Assembly (NCBI GenBank): GCA_024635885.1
Contig: JAGXIA010000079.1
Span: 1-12,408 of the forward strand
Direction of reading: 5' to 3'
Origin: Helicobacteraceae bacterium
GTDB taxonomy: Bacteria > Campylobacterota > Campylobacteria > Campylobacterales > Sulfurimonadaceae
Length of the DNA: 12,408 bases
Shown here: positions 6,763 through 12,408 of the stretch, piece after piece
Position numbering within the stretch: the stretch's first letter is position 1
Layout of the letters: every line of letters starts with the position of its first letter
The notes under the pieces: model-generated
Database searches by the model: none
What the model saw: only the letters and a program-made list of their open reading frames with translations
Told to the model about the DNA's origin: nothing
Program-made: the position numbers and the translations under genes

Positions 6763-6780
6763 CTACTGTAATTAGACTAT
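6758..6780. promoter_or_regulatory. Inverted repeat ahead of the diguanylate cyclase, possible operator
   Basis: ATAGTCTA and TAGACTAT are perfect 8-bp arms around 7 nt. The element sits 16 nt ahead of the start codon and just upstream of the ribosome site AAAGG. It may be an operator or an mRNA hairpin. No T-run follows, so it is not an intrinsic terminator of the doxX operon. Confidence 0.5.
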
Positions 6781-6796
6781 CTTACAAAGGTCATAG

Positions 6797-7684
6797 ATGG
6801 AAAAAGAAAGTGTTATATTAATTGTTGATGATGTCTCTTCAAATATTGAAGTTTTAGCCTCGGTATTAAAAGATGATTATCAGATAAAAGTTGCACAGAG
6901 TGGGGCAAAAGCTCTTGAAATTGTGCTTCACAAGCCTGTTCCTGACCTTATATTACTTGACGTTGAGATGCCGGGTATGGATGGCTTTGAAGTCTTGAAA
7001 CAGCTACAAAGCAATAGCATGACTAAGCATATACCTGTTATTTTTATTACGAGCTACAACACTACAGAAGAAGAAGAGAAAGGACTTTTAAAAGGAGCAG
7101 TTGATTATATTACGAAGCCTATCAGACCTGTTATTGTAAAAGCACGTATTAAAACTCATATTACAATAAAAAATCAAAGAGATGCTCTTATTTACACTTC
7201 TTCGCATGACCAATTGACTGGTTTATACAATCGACATCATCTCAATGAAGAGGGTGGACGAAAATTTTCCAGAGCTCAGCGTAATCAAGATAAACTTAGT
7301 GTTATTATGATTGATATAGACCATTTTAAAGTAGTTAATGATACTTATGGTCATTTAAGCGGAGACAATGTTCTTGTAGCAGTATCAAGTTTATTTAATA
7401 AGTTTAAAAGAAATGAAGATTTTGCTACAAGATATGGCGGGGAAGAGTTTTTGATAGTACTTGATAACTGTGGCCTTGCTCATGCCAAAGAAAAAGCAGA
7501 AAACCTCAGAATAAGAATTGAAAATTTAAGACCAGATGGCATAGAGATAAGCGCAAGTTTTGGTATAGCAGAATTTAATGCAAGACATAATACTTTTGAA
7601 GAATTGCTAAAAGATGCAGATAGTGCTCTTTATAAAGCTAAAAATAGTGGGCGCAATTTAGTTTTAGAATATTTACAAGATTAG
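6797..7684 (+). CDS. Response regulator with GGDEF domain (diguanylate cyclase)
   Basis: This 295-residue cytoplasmic protein makes cyclic di-GMP from two GTP and is switched by phosphorylation. The receiver (about 5-120) has D11/D12, phospho-acceptor D55 in DLILLDVEMPGMDG and the Lys of YITKP. The GGDEF domain (about 160-292) starts with HDQLTGLYNR, has metal-site residues in MIDIDHFKVVNDTYGH and an intact active site GGEEF (214-218). An RxxD inhibitory site (R205-D208) stands five residues before GGEEF, so product feedback is expected. It has one receiver, unlike PleD with two. The ribosome site AAAGG is well placed. No dedicated kinase is adjacent on this strand; the kinase at 3464-5323 or another could feed it. 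Confidence 0.95.
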   Translation: MEKESVILIVDDVSSNIEVLASVLKDDYQIKVAQSGAKALEIVLHKPVPDLILLDVEMPGMDGFEVLKQLQSNSMTKHIPVIFITSYNTTEEEEKGLLKGAVDYITKPIRPVIVKARIKTHITIKNQRDALIYTSSHDQLTGLYNRHHLNEEGGRKFSRAQRNQDKLSVIMIDIDHFKVVNDTYGHLSGDNVLVAVSSLFNKFKRNEDFATRYGGEEFLIVLDNCGLAHAKEKAENLRIRIENLRPDGIEISASFGIAEFNARHNTFEELLKDADSALYKAKNSGRNLVLEYLQD

Positions 7685-7686
7685 TT

Positions 7687-8244
7687 CTAAGGATGGGGAA
7701 CTTTTAAATTAGAGTTTAAACTCCATCCTATAGCGGCCATTAGAGCTACAACTGCGAGGGCAGGTAAAATATTATAAGTATGACTTAAATATACCAACCA
7801 TAAGCATATTGCTCCAAGTGGAGTAGGGACACCTGTGAAAAATTTAGAAACTTCTCCGGCATCTGTGTGAAGATTAAAGTGTATTAGTCTTCTAAGACCT
7901 GAAATTACGTAATAGATGCTAACTATTGATGCAAGAATAATCCACATGCCAGAGAGTGATGTTGAATATACCGCTTGAAAAATTAAAAATACAGGTACAA
8001 GCACAAAGCTTAAAAAGTCTGCAAAGCTGTCTAGCTGAACGCCAAATTCATTGGAAAGCTTATATTTTCTAGCGATTTTTCCATCAAAAATATCAAAAGC
8101 ACCACCAATCCAAGCCAAAATCACAGCGACGAAAAAATTGTTCTGAGTTATAAAATAAGTAGCGGTCAAACCGGCTGTAATATTTACAAACGTAAAAAGA
8201 TTTGCCAAATTAAAATGAGAGGATGGATTCCATAAAAATTTCAT
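7687..8244 (-). CDS. CDP-alcohol phosphatidyltransferase (phosphatidylserine synthase-like)
   Basis: This multi-pass membrane enzyme of 185 residues should transfer a phosphatidyl group from CDP-diacylglycerol to an alcohol during phospholipid synthesis. The family signature D-G-x2-A-R-x8-G-x3-D-x3-D is complete in DGKIARKYKLSNEFGVQLDSFAD. The start NLANLFTFVNITAGLTA and the later GVPTPLGA segment suggest serine as acceptor (PssA-like), but glycerol-phosphate or another alcohol cannot be excluded. It has about five or six hydrophobic helices and is shorter than typical PssA. AAAAGG stands 6 nt before the ATG. Its stop is 2 bp from that of the diguanylate cyclase (convergent). Confidence 0.85.
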   Translation of the reverse strand: MKFLWNPSSHFNLANLFTFVNITAGLTATYFITQNNFFVAVILAWIGGAFDIFDGKIARKYKLSNEFGVQLDSFADFLSFVLVPVFLIFQAVYSTSLSGMWIILASIVSIYYVISGLRRLIHFNLHTDAGEVSKFFTGVPTPLGAICLWLVYLSHTYNILPALAVVALMAAIGWSLNSNLKVPHP

Positions 8245-8268
8245 ATATTGCCTTTTAATTAATATGTA

Positions 8269-8274
8269 ATTGTA
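8269..8274 (-). promoter_or_regulatory. Candidate -10 box for the phosphatidyltransferase
   Basis: The minus strand reads TACAAT 24 nt before the start codon, which would give a leader of roughly 18 nt that holds the AAAAGG ribosome site. The surrounding DNA is nearly pure A and T, so other hexamers could serve. Confidence 0.35.
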
Positions 8275-8309
8275 TCTTAAAAAAAATATAAATATAAGAC
8301 AATAAAGAA

Positions 8310-8315
8310 TATAAT
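8310..8315 (+). promoter_or_regulatory. Candidate -10 box for the chemoreceptor
   Basis: TATAAT lies 38 nt before the chemoreceptor start. The leader ends with AAGG 6 nt before the ATG. No sigma-28-type or sigma-54-type consensus was recognised, and no -35 box is clear. Confidence 0.4.
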
Positions 8316-8353
8316 TGTATTGAATTAATTTTTAATATAAGGCAAGGTAATCT

Positions 8354-9985
8354 ATGAATTGGTTAAATAATTTTAAAATTAGACATGTTCTGGTCACTTC
8401 GACAGCTTTGGTTTTAGTTATTTTGATTGTCTCTACTGTTATGAGTCAGTCTAGAATGCAAACCATATCTCAAAAAGCACAAGAGCAAAAGAGTGAAGTA
8501 CTGCCAAATCTGTTGGATTTTTTAGAATTACAGTTAAATGTGATACAGATACAGCAGTGGCTAACAGATGTTTCGGCAACAAGAGGGGCTGAAGGTTTTG
8601 ATGACGGCTTCAGTGAGGCTGAGACATATTTTAAAAAGGCGAATGTTGTTATTGACCGGCTTATCCGAATGCACACGGAACTTGGCGAAGATATAATGGT
8701 AAAAGAGTTGAAAGATTTTAAAACCAACATGCATGATTATTATAATATCGGTGTAAAAATGGCAAATGAATATGTTAAGTATGGCCCAGAAAAAGGCAAT
8801 GTTCTAATGTTGGAGCTTGACCCTTTTGCTGCAAAGCTTGGTAATAAGCTGCAAGATTGGGTAAAGCAGCATAAAAAAGAGACAGAGTCAAATGATAAAG
8901 AGATAGCAAAAGAGTTAGCTAATTTTAAAGTAGAAAATTTATTGTCTTCAATCTTCTTGCTTTTAGTAGTTTTACTTTCAGGTGTAATAATTGACATGCC
9001 ACTTCGCAGTATAAAAATCATTGATGAATATTTAGAGCACTTAGCACGTCTTGATTTTACAACTAAAGTAAAACTAGAAGGTAAAAATGAAATAGCGATG
9101 ATTGCTCAAAATGTATCTCAAGTAATTAATGTGATAAAAGATTTTCTTGAAGAAGCAAAAAACTCTTCGACAGAAAATGCATCGATTTCTCATGAATTGG
9201 CTACTACTTCAACTGTAGTAGGTCAAAAAGTGGAAGATGTTATGAACATAGTTAATCTTACAACTACAAAAGCAAATAATATAACAGATGAAATAAAAGT
9301 TTCAATAACTGAAGCTAACGACAGTAAAGACAATACTATAGCAGCAAATAATAACCTGAATGAAGCGGCAAAAGATATTATACGTATGACTTCTGATGTT
9401 CAGGACACTGCAAATGTTGAAGCAGATCTGGCAGTTAAAATTGAGCAGTTAAGTGTCGAAGCAGAACAGGTTAAGCAAGTATTGAGTGTTATTAGTGATA
9501 TTGCAGATCAGACAAATCTCTTAGCTCTTAATGCAGCGATTGAAGCAGCCCGTGCTGGAGAACACGGACGAGGCTTTGCAGTAGTTGCAGATGAAGTCAG
9601 AAAACTGGCTGAACGTACACAAAAAAGTCTTACTGAGACACAAGCAACAATAAATGTTATAGTCCAATCAGTTATGGATGCAAGTCAGCAGATGAATAAA
9701 AATTCTAAAAATATTCAAGAACTGGCTAATGTCTCATCTGGTGTAGAATTGAAAATAGTGACTACTTTAGAACTAATGCAAGAAGCGACTAGAGCTACAG
9801 AGAAAACAGTTCAAGATTTTGAACGTACTGGTGAATTGGTCAATAACATGAGTCATGATATGAACAACGCAAATGAAATAGTTGCTTCAAATGCACGAAG
9901 CGTTGAAGAGATAGCAGCAGCAGCTGAACATTTAAACAGTATGACAGAGAATTTAAATCAAAAAATGGAACAGTTTAAAGTCTAA
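8354..9985 (+). CDS. Methyl-accepting chemotaxis protein
   Basis: This 543-residue inner-membrane chemoreceptor passes a periplasmic signal to CheA/CheW. It has a first membrane helix (about 12-30), a periplasmic domain of about 165 residues, a second helix (about 196-216), a HAMP linker (about 217-268) and a cytoplasmic signalling domain. The tip DQTNLLALNAAIEAARAGEHGRGFAVVADEVRKLAERTQ begins at about D385 and is nearly canonical. The sensor is predicted helical, probably a four-helix bundle, with a QQWLTDVSATRGAEGFDDGF segment right after the first helix. I recall similar segments in other chemoreceptors but cannot name the ligand. There is no C-terminal CheR-docking pentapeptide. It stands as a single gene between its own promoter and the porin, which has separate regulatory sites. 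Confidence 0.95.
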   Translation: MNWLNNFKIRHVLVTSTALVLVILIVSTVMSQSRMQTISQKAQEQKSEVLPNLLDFLELQLNVIQIQQWLTDVSATRGAEGFDDGFSEAETYFKKANVVIDRLIRMHTELGEDIMVKELKDFKTNMHDYYNIGVKMANEYVKYGPEKGNVLMLELDPFAAKLGNKLQDWVKQHKKETESNDKEIAKELANFKVENLLSSIFLLLVVLLSGVIIDMPLRSIKIIDEYLEHLARLDFTTKVKLEGKNEIAMIAQNVSQVINVIKDFLEEAKNSSTENASISHELATTSTVVGQKVEDVMNIVNLTTTKANNITDEIKVSITEANDSKDNTIAANNNLNEAAKDIIRMTSDVQDTANVEADLAVKIEQLSVEAEQVKQVLSVISDIADQTNLLALNAAIEAARAGEHGRGFAVVADEVRKLAERTQKSLTETQATINVIVQSVMDASQQMNKNSKNIQELANVSSGVELKIVTTLELMQEATRATEKTVQDFERTGELVNNMSHDMNNANEIVASNARSVEEIAAAAEHLNSMTENLNQKMEQFKV

Positions 9986-10002
9986 ATTAATAAATATTTA
10001 TA

Positions 10003-10017
10003 TGATACTGGATATCA
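10003..10017 (+). promoter_or_regulatory. Fur-box-like operator ahead of the porin
   Basis: TGATACTGGATATCA is a 15-bp site that fits the Fur pattern TGATAAT-N-ATTATCA at 11 of 14 informative positions. Its 6-bp arms ATGATA/TATCAT are perfect. It stands 33 bp before the porin start and shares 15 of 17 bases with the site ahead of feoA (11371-11385). Confidence 0.6.
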
Positions 10018-10050
10018 TTTTCGTAATAAAACATAATAAGGCATATAAGC

Positions 10051-11331
10051 ATGCATAGGACAATAAAAATAGGTCTTTTAACAGCTTTGATTTTGTCCCC
10101 TTTATACGCTTGGGACGAAGTTCAAAAAGAGACTCAACAGACCTCTGTCAGAGAAGCGATTGACAGTTTTGGCAAAACAGAACAAAAAGAGGTCTCAATT
10201 GTAGAAAAATTTAAAGGCATGTTTACTGATGGTAAAGTAAGCGGGCAGGTAAGATCTATGTATGCCGGGTATGAGCAAAAAGCAGATGCAAATGTAGATA
10301 CATATGCAACCGCATTGGGTGGACTGTTAAAGTACGAGTTGGCTTCTTTAAATGGTTTTAATGCTGCTGTTGCATTTACAACATCTGAAGATCTCGGTTT
10401 TGCAACGGGCGATAGAGACACGGCTAAAAACAACGATGAACTCTCTTCTTCAAAGGGAAATTATACGCAGATGGGTGAAGCCTATATAAATTATGCATAT
10501 GACACATTCAATTTTCGTGCCGGCAGACAGAGAATAGACACACCTTTGGCTGATAGCGATGACATAAGAATGATTCCAAATACATTTGAAGCTTACATTG
10601 CTACCTATAATATCTCAGATTTTAGTTTTACAGCAGGCAACTTGCAACATTGGCAAGGAATAGATGCCGGACTACAAAATCCTTGGATTGAAACAGGGGA
10701 AGATGGAACTTGGTTTGCAGGCATGGCTTTTACAAGTACAGTAAACTTTAGTGCATGGTATTATAATATTACAAAAATGACAAATGCTTCCTATGCAGAG
10801 ATAGACTATTCATACGAGATTTCTCAAAATATGTCATTTTTTATTGCTATGCAGTACCTTCATGAAAGTGAGTTAGACAACAGTGCAATTGCAGCGGATA
10901 TTTATGGAGCAATGGCTGAATTTTATTTATATGGAATCGGTTTTAATGTTGCATACAATAAAGCAGATAAAAAAGAAAATAAAGAGAGTTTTAGCGGTTT
11001 TGGCGGTGGAACACTTTTTACCAGTATGGATACGATGATACTTGATGAAATTGCAAAAGACAGAGATGCCAGGGCAACTGTAGGTGGTCTTGTTTACAAG
11101 ATGGGTGATTTAAACTTTTTATACGCTTATGGTGATTTTGTAGGTGATGCAGACGGTTCTCCAGCAAAAGTAAAAGCACATATTGTTGAGCAAGACATGG
11201 GTTTTGAATACAATGTAAACGAAGAATTGGTTGTTACAGCTATTTATATACTAGAAGAAGACAAAGAAAGCATTGTTTCAAACGAGAATGACTGGAACCG
11301 CTTACAAGTCATGGTAGAATATGATTTTTAA
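10051..11331 (+). CDS. OprD-like outer-membrane porin
   Basis: This secreted outer-membrane beta-barrel has 426 residues. The signal peptide is MHRTIKIGLLTALILSPLYA with cleavage likely after Ala20. A short polar helical stretch follows (about 21-60), then alternating strands to the C-terminal Phe of VEYDF, the usual barrel-assembly signal. The FRAGRQRIDTPLADSDDIRM segment, with the IPNTFEAY that follows, resembles the OprD family of substrate-specific channels. Ribosome site AAGG is 9 nt before the ATG. A Fur-like site upstream and the feoAB operon 86 bp downstream suggest iron-controlled expression and a role in letting ferrous iron or a small chelate across the outer membrane; that role is inferred only. 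Another solute is possible. Confidence 0.88.
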   Translation: MHRTIKIGLLTALILSPLYAWDEVQKETQQTSVREAIDSFGKTEQKEVSIVEKFKGMFTDGKVSGQVRSMYAGYEQKADANVDTYATALGGLLKYELASLNGFNAAVAFTTSEDLGFATGDRDTAKNNDELSSSKGNYTQMGEAYINYAYDTFNFRAGRQRIDTPLADSDDIRMIPNTFEAYIATYNISDFSFTAGNLQHWQGIDAGLQNPWIETGEDGTWFAGMAFTSTVNFSAWYYNITKMTNASYAEIDYSYEISQNMSFFIAMQYLHESELDNSAIAADIYGAMAEFYLYGIGFNVAYNKADKKENKESFSGFGGGTLFTSMDTMILDEIAKDRDARATVGGLVYKMGDLNFLYAYGDFVGDADGSPAKVKAHIVEQDMGFEYNVNEELVVTAIYILEEDKESIVSNENDWNRLQVMVEYDF

Positions 11332-11370
11332 ACATTCAAAGCATCAAAGTAATTTAATATCCTATTAATA

Positions 11371-11385
11371 TGATATTGGTTATCA
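11371..11385 (+). promoter_or_regulatory. Fur-box-like operator ahead of feoAB
   Basis: TGATATTGGTTATCA fits the Fur consensus TGATAAT-N-ATTATCA at 12 of 14 positions and has perfect 6-bp arms ATGATA/TATCAT. It sits immediately upstream of a TATAAA -10 box (11387-11392), where bound repressor would block RNA polymerase. Control of feoAB by Fur is well established in many bacteria. Confidence 0.75.
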
Positions 11386-11386
11386 T

Positions 11387-11392
11387 TATAAA
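11387..11392 (+). promoter_or_regulatory. Candidate -10 box for feoAB
   Basis: TATAAA begins one base after the Fur-like site and 31 nt before the feoA start codon. The leader is purine-rich, ending in A/G tracts that probably act as the ribosome site. Confidence 0.45.
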
Positions 11393-11417
11393 AATTTAAA
11401 GAAAAAAAGAAAAAATT

Positions 11418-11645
11418 ATGAAAAAATTGTCTAAGTGTGCAATAGGTGAAAAGTTAAAAGTCACTAAATTAAATGCTGATTCAGCTCTTAAACAAAGACT
11501 TATTTCTTTTGGAATAATGAAAGAAGCAATTATAGAAATTTTGGAATATTCCCCGGGGAAAAGCACCATAGAAATTAAAGTGGGAAAAATGAGGATTGCT
11601 CTAAGAGGCAAAGAAGCAGATATGATAGAAGTGGAAGTAATATGA
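11418..11645 (+). CDS. feoA: FeoA ferrous iron transport accessory protein
   Basis: This 75-residue cytoplasmic protein has an SH3-like FeoA fold and probably helps the FeoB transporter at the inner membrane. The pattern is clear: LSKCAIGEKLKVTKL, LKQRLISFGIMKEAIIEILEYSP and KMRIALRGKEADMIEVEV, matching the usual FeoA layout of leading strand, R-L-x-x-x-G-I/M-x-x-G turn and closing R-G-x-E/A-x-x-I. In this copy the Gly of the usual MxxG turn is Ala/Glu (IMKEA), a mild deviation. Length is normal. It is followed by feoB with an ATGA overlap and preceded by a Fur-like site. Confidence 0.93.
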   Translation: MKKLSKCAIGEKLKVTKLNADSALKQRLISFGIMKEAIIEILEYSPGKSTIEIKVGKMRIALRGKEADMIEVEVI

Positions 11646-12408
11646 ATGATGTTAATGATGTAATAGGAAAATCTTGCCCCGTAATTGCTAATCATATAAA
11701 AATAGCGCTTGTCGGTCAACCAAATGTTGGTAAAAGTATGCTTATCAACTCTCTCTCTAATGCTCACCTGCATGTTGGAAATTTCACTGGTGTTACAGTT
11801 GAAAAATCTGAGGTTCTATTTGATTATAAAGACTATCATTTCACGGTTGTTGATCTACCTGGAACTTATGCATTTACGGATTATACAATCGAAGAGAGAG
11901 TAACTCACGATTATTTATGTGCCGAGAGTTATGATTTAATCATTAATGTAATAGATTCTACGAATTTAGAAAAAAATCTTCAGTTATCTGCTGAGCTGAT
12001 GAGTATGAATAAAAATATGGTCATAGCTTTAAACATGAGTGATGAAGCTGAGAAAGAGGGCATAACAATAGATGCTGAGTATATGTCACAGCTTCTAGGA
12101 GTCCCTTGTATAAAAGTTTCTGCGGTTACAAAACAAGGAATCAAAGAACTCATTGAAGCAGTTCTAAGTCAATATAAAATAGGCAGACAAGATTCCAAAC
12201 TTATATTCAGTGAACCTGTCGAAGAAGAGATAGCTATAATAATTGAGTACTTGACAAAACATAAATATGAAGCAGTCAATACATATAGAAATGTTGCAAT
12301 AAATCTTCTCAAAAATAATGAAAAAACATATTATAGAATTCACACAAATCCAATATGGACAGAGCTTCATCCTATTCTTGTTGACGCAGCTCGGCATGTG
12401 GAACTCCA
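11642..12408 (+). CDS. feoB: FeoB ferrous iron transporter, N-terminal G domain (3' end outside window)
   Basis: The 255 complete codons present hold the GTPase domain and part of the helical linker domain of FeoB, the inner-membrane Fe(II) transporter. The membrane domain lies beyond the window. G-protein motifs are clear: G1 GQPNVGKS (25-32), G2 in GNFTGVTVE, G3 DLPGTY, G4 NMSD (the form of NKxD usual in FeoB is NMxD) and G5 around VSAV. The ATG overlaps the feoA stop as ATGA, so translation is coupled; GGAAG precedes it. A run of about 18 residues before the first strand (MNDVNDVIGKSCPVIANH) is an extension compared with E. coli FeoB. No stop codon occurs up to the window end. Confidence 0.95.
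   Translation, partial: MNDVNDVIGKSCPVIANHIKIALVGQPNVGKSMLINSLSNAHLHVGNFTGVTVEKSEVLFDYKDYHFTVVDLPGTYAFTDYTIEERVTHDYLCAESYDLIINVIDSTNLEKNLQLSAELMSMNKNMVIALNMSDEAEKEGITIDAEYMSQLLGVPCIKVSAVTKQGIKELIEAVLSQYKIGRQDSKLIFSEPVEEEIAIIIEYLTKHKYEAVNTYRNVAINLLKNNEKTYYRIHTNPIWTELHPILVDAARHVEL

Noticed and set aside
8248..8345. Inverted repeat TTGCCTT (8248-8254) and AAGGCAA (8339-8345) flanking the divergent promoter region
   Set aside because: Each arm is simply the Shine-Dalgarno region of the divergent gene next to it (AAGGCA also precedes the porin), so similarity is expected.
11396..11773. 125-codon minus-strand reading frame over feoA and the start of feoB
   Set aside because: It lies opposite two well-identified genes and has no recognisable domain or ribosome site; it is a shadow frame.
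11709..11903. 64-codon plus-strand frame inside feoB
   Set aside because: It is out of frame with the FeoB GTPase motifs that cover the same bases, so it is not a separate gene.
2209..12404. GGCATGTG octamer seen near 343, 2209 and 12393
   Set aside because: Three copies with different contexts in 12 kb, one of them inside feoB, do not show a repeat family or a signal.
386..12408. Possibility of a mobile element, CRISPR array or defence island
   Set aside because: No transposase, integrase, spaced direct repeats, tRNA or flanking inverted repeats were seen; the genes are ordinary chromosomal types.

Overview
The window looks like chromosomal DNA from a free-living member of the Campylobacterota (Epsilonproteobacteria), most like Sulfurimonas or a relative. 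The reasons are the low GC content, dense short-spaced genes, AT-rich promoters with TATAAT-type -10 boxes and poor -35 boxes, an RhpA-like DEAD-box helicase, a histidine kinase with an AHQWRQPLN H-box, and an OprD-type porin. This placement rests on recalled family features, not on a search.

Layout. On the minus strand at the left end lie a HIT-family nucleotide-binding protein (5' part only, cut by the window edge) and a DEAD-box RNA helicase with an Arg/Gly-rich tail. A 250-bp divergent intergenic region follows. Then come rmuC and, 2 bp later, a membrane histidine kinase with a large periplasmic sensor. A response regulator of the OmpR type is convergent with the kinase and is probably its partner. 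Next is a short operon of an unrecognised 64-residue protein and a DoxX-family membrane protein, then a receiver-GGDEF diguanylate cyclase. A CDP-alcohol phosphatidyltransferase (minus strand) is convergent with it. A methyl-accepting chemotaxis protein, an OprD-like porin, feoA and the 5' part of feoB (cut by the right edge) complete the window.

How it fits together. Much of the window is signal transduction: a two-component pair, a c-di-GMP synthase with its inhibitory site, and a chemoreceptor. The right end is an iron-uptake block. The porin and feoAB each carry an almost identical Fur-box-like palindrome upstream (10003-10017 and 11371-11385), so they are probably co-regulated by iron, and the porin may be the outer-membrane step that supplies FeoB.

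The most unusual structure is at 5995-6091. The first 44 bases of the response-regulator gene are present a second time immediately upstream. This copy forms an 18-codon reading frame that ends in an ATGA overlap with the regulator's start and also supplies its Shine-Dalgarno sequence. The four differences between the copies all fall at third codon positions. I saw no insertion sequence, CRISPR array, tRNA, rRNA or clearly new defence system. No stretch longer than 300 bases lacks a gene.
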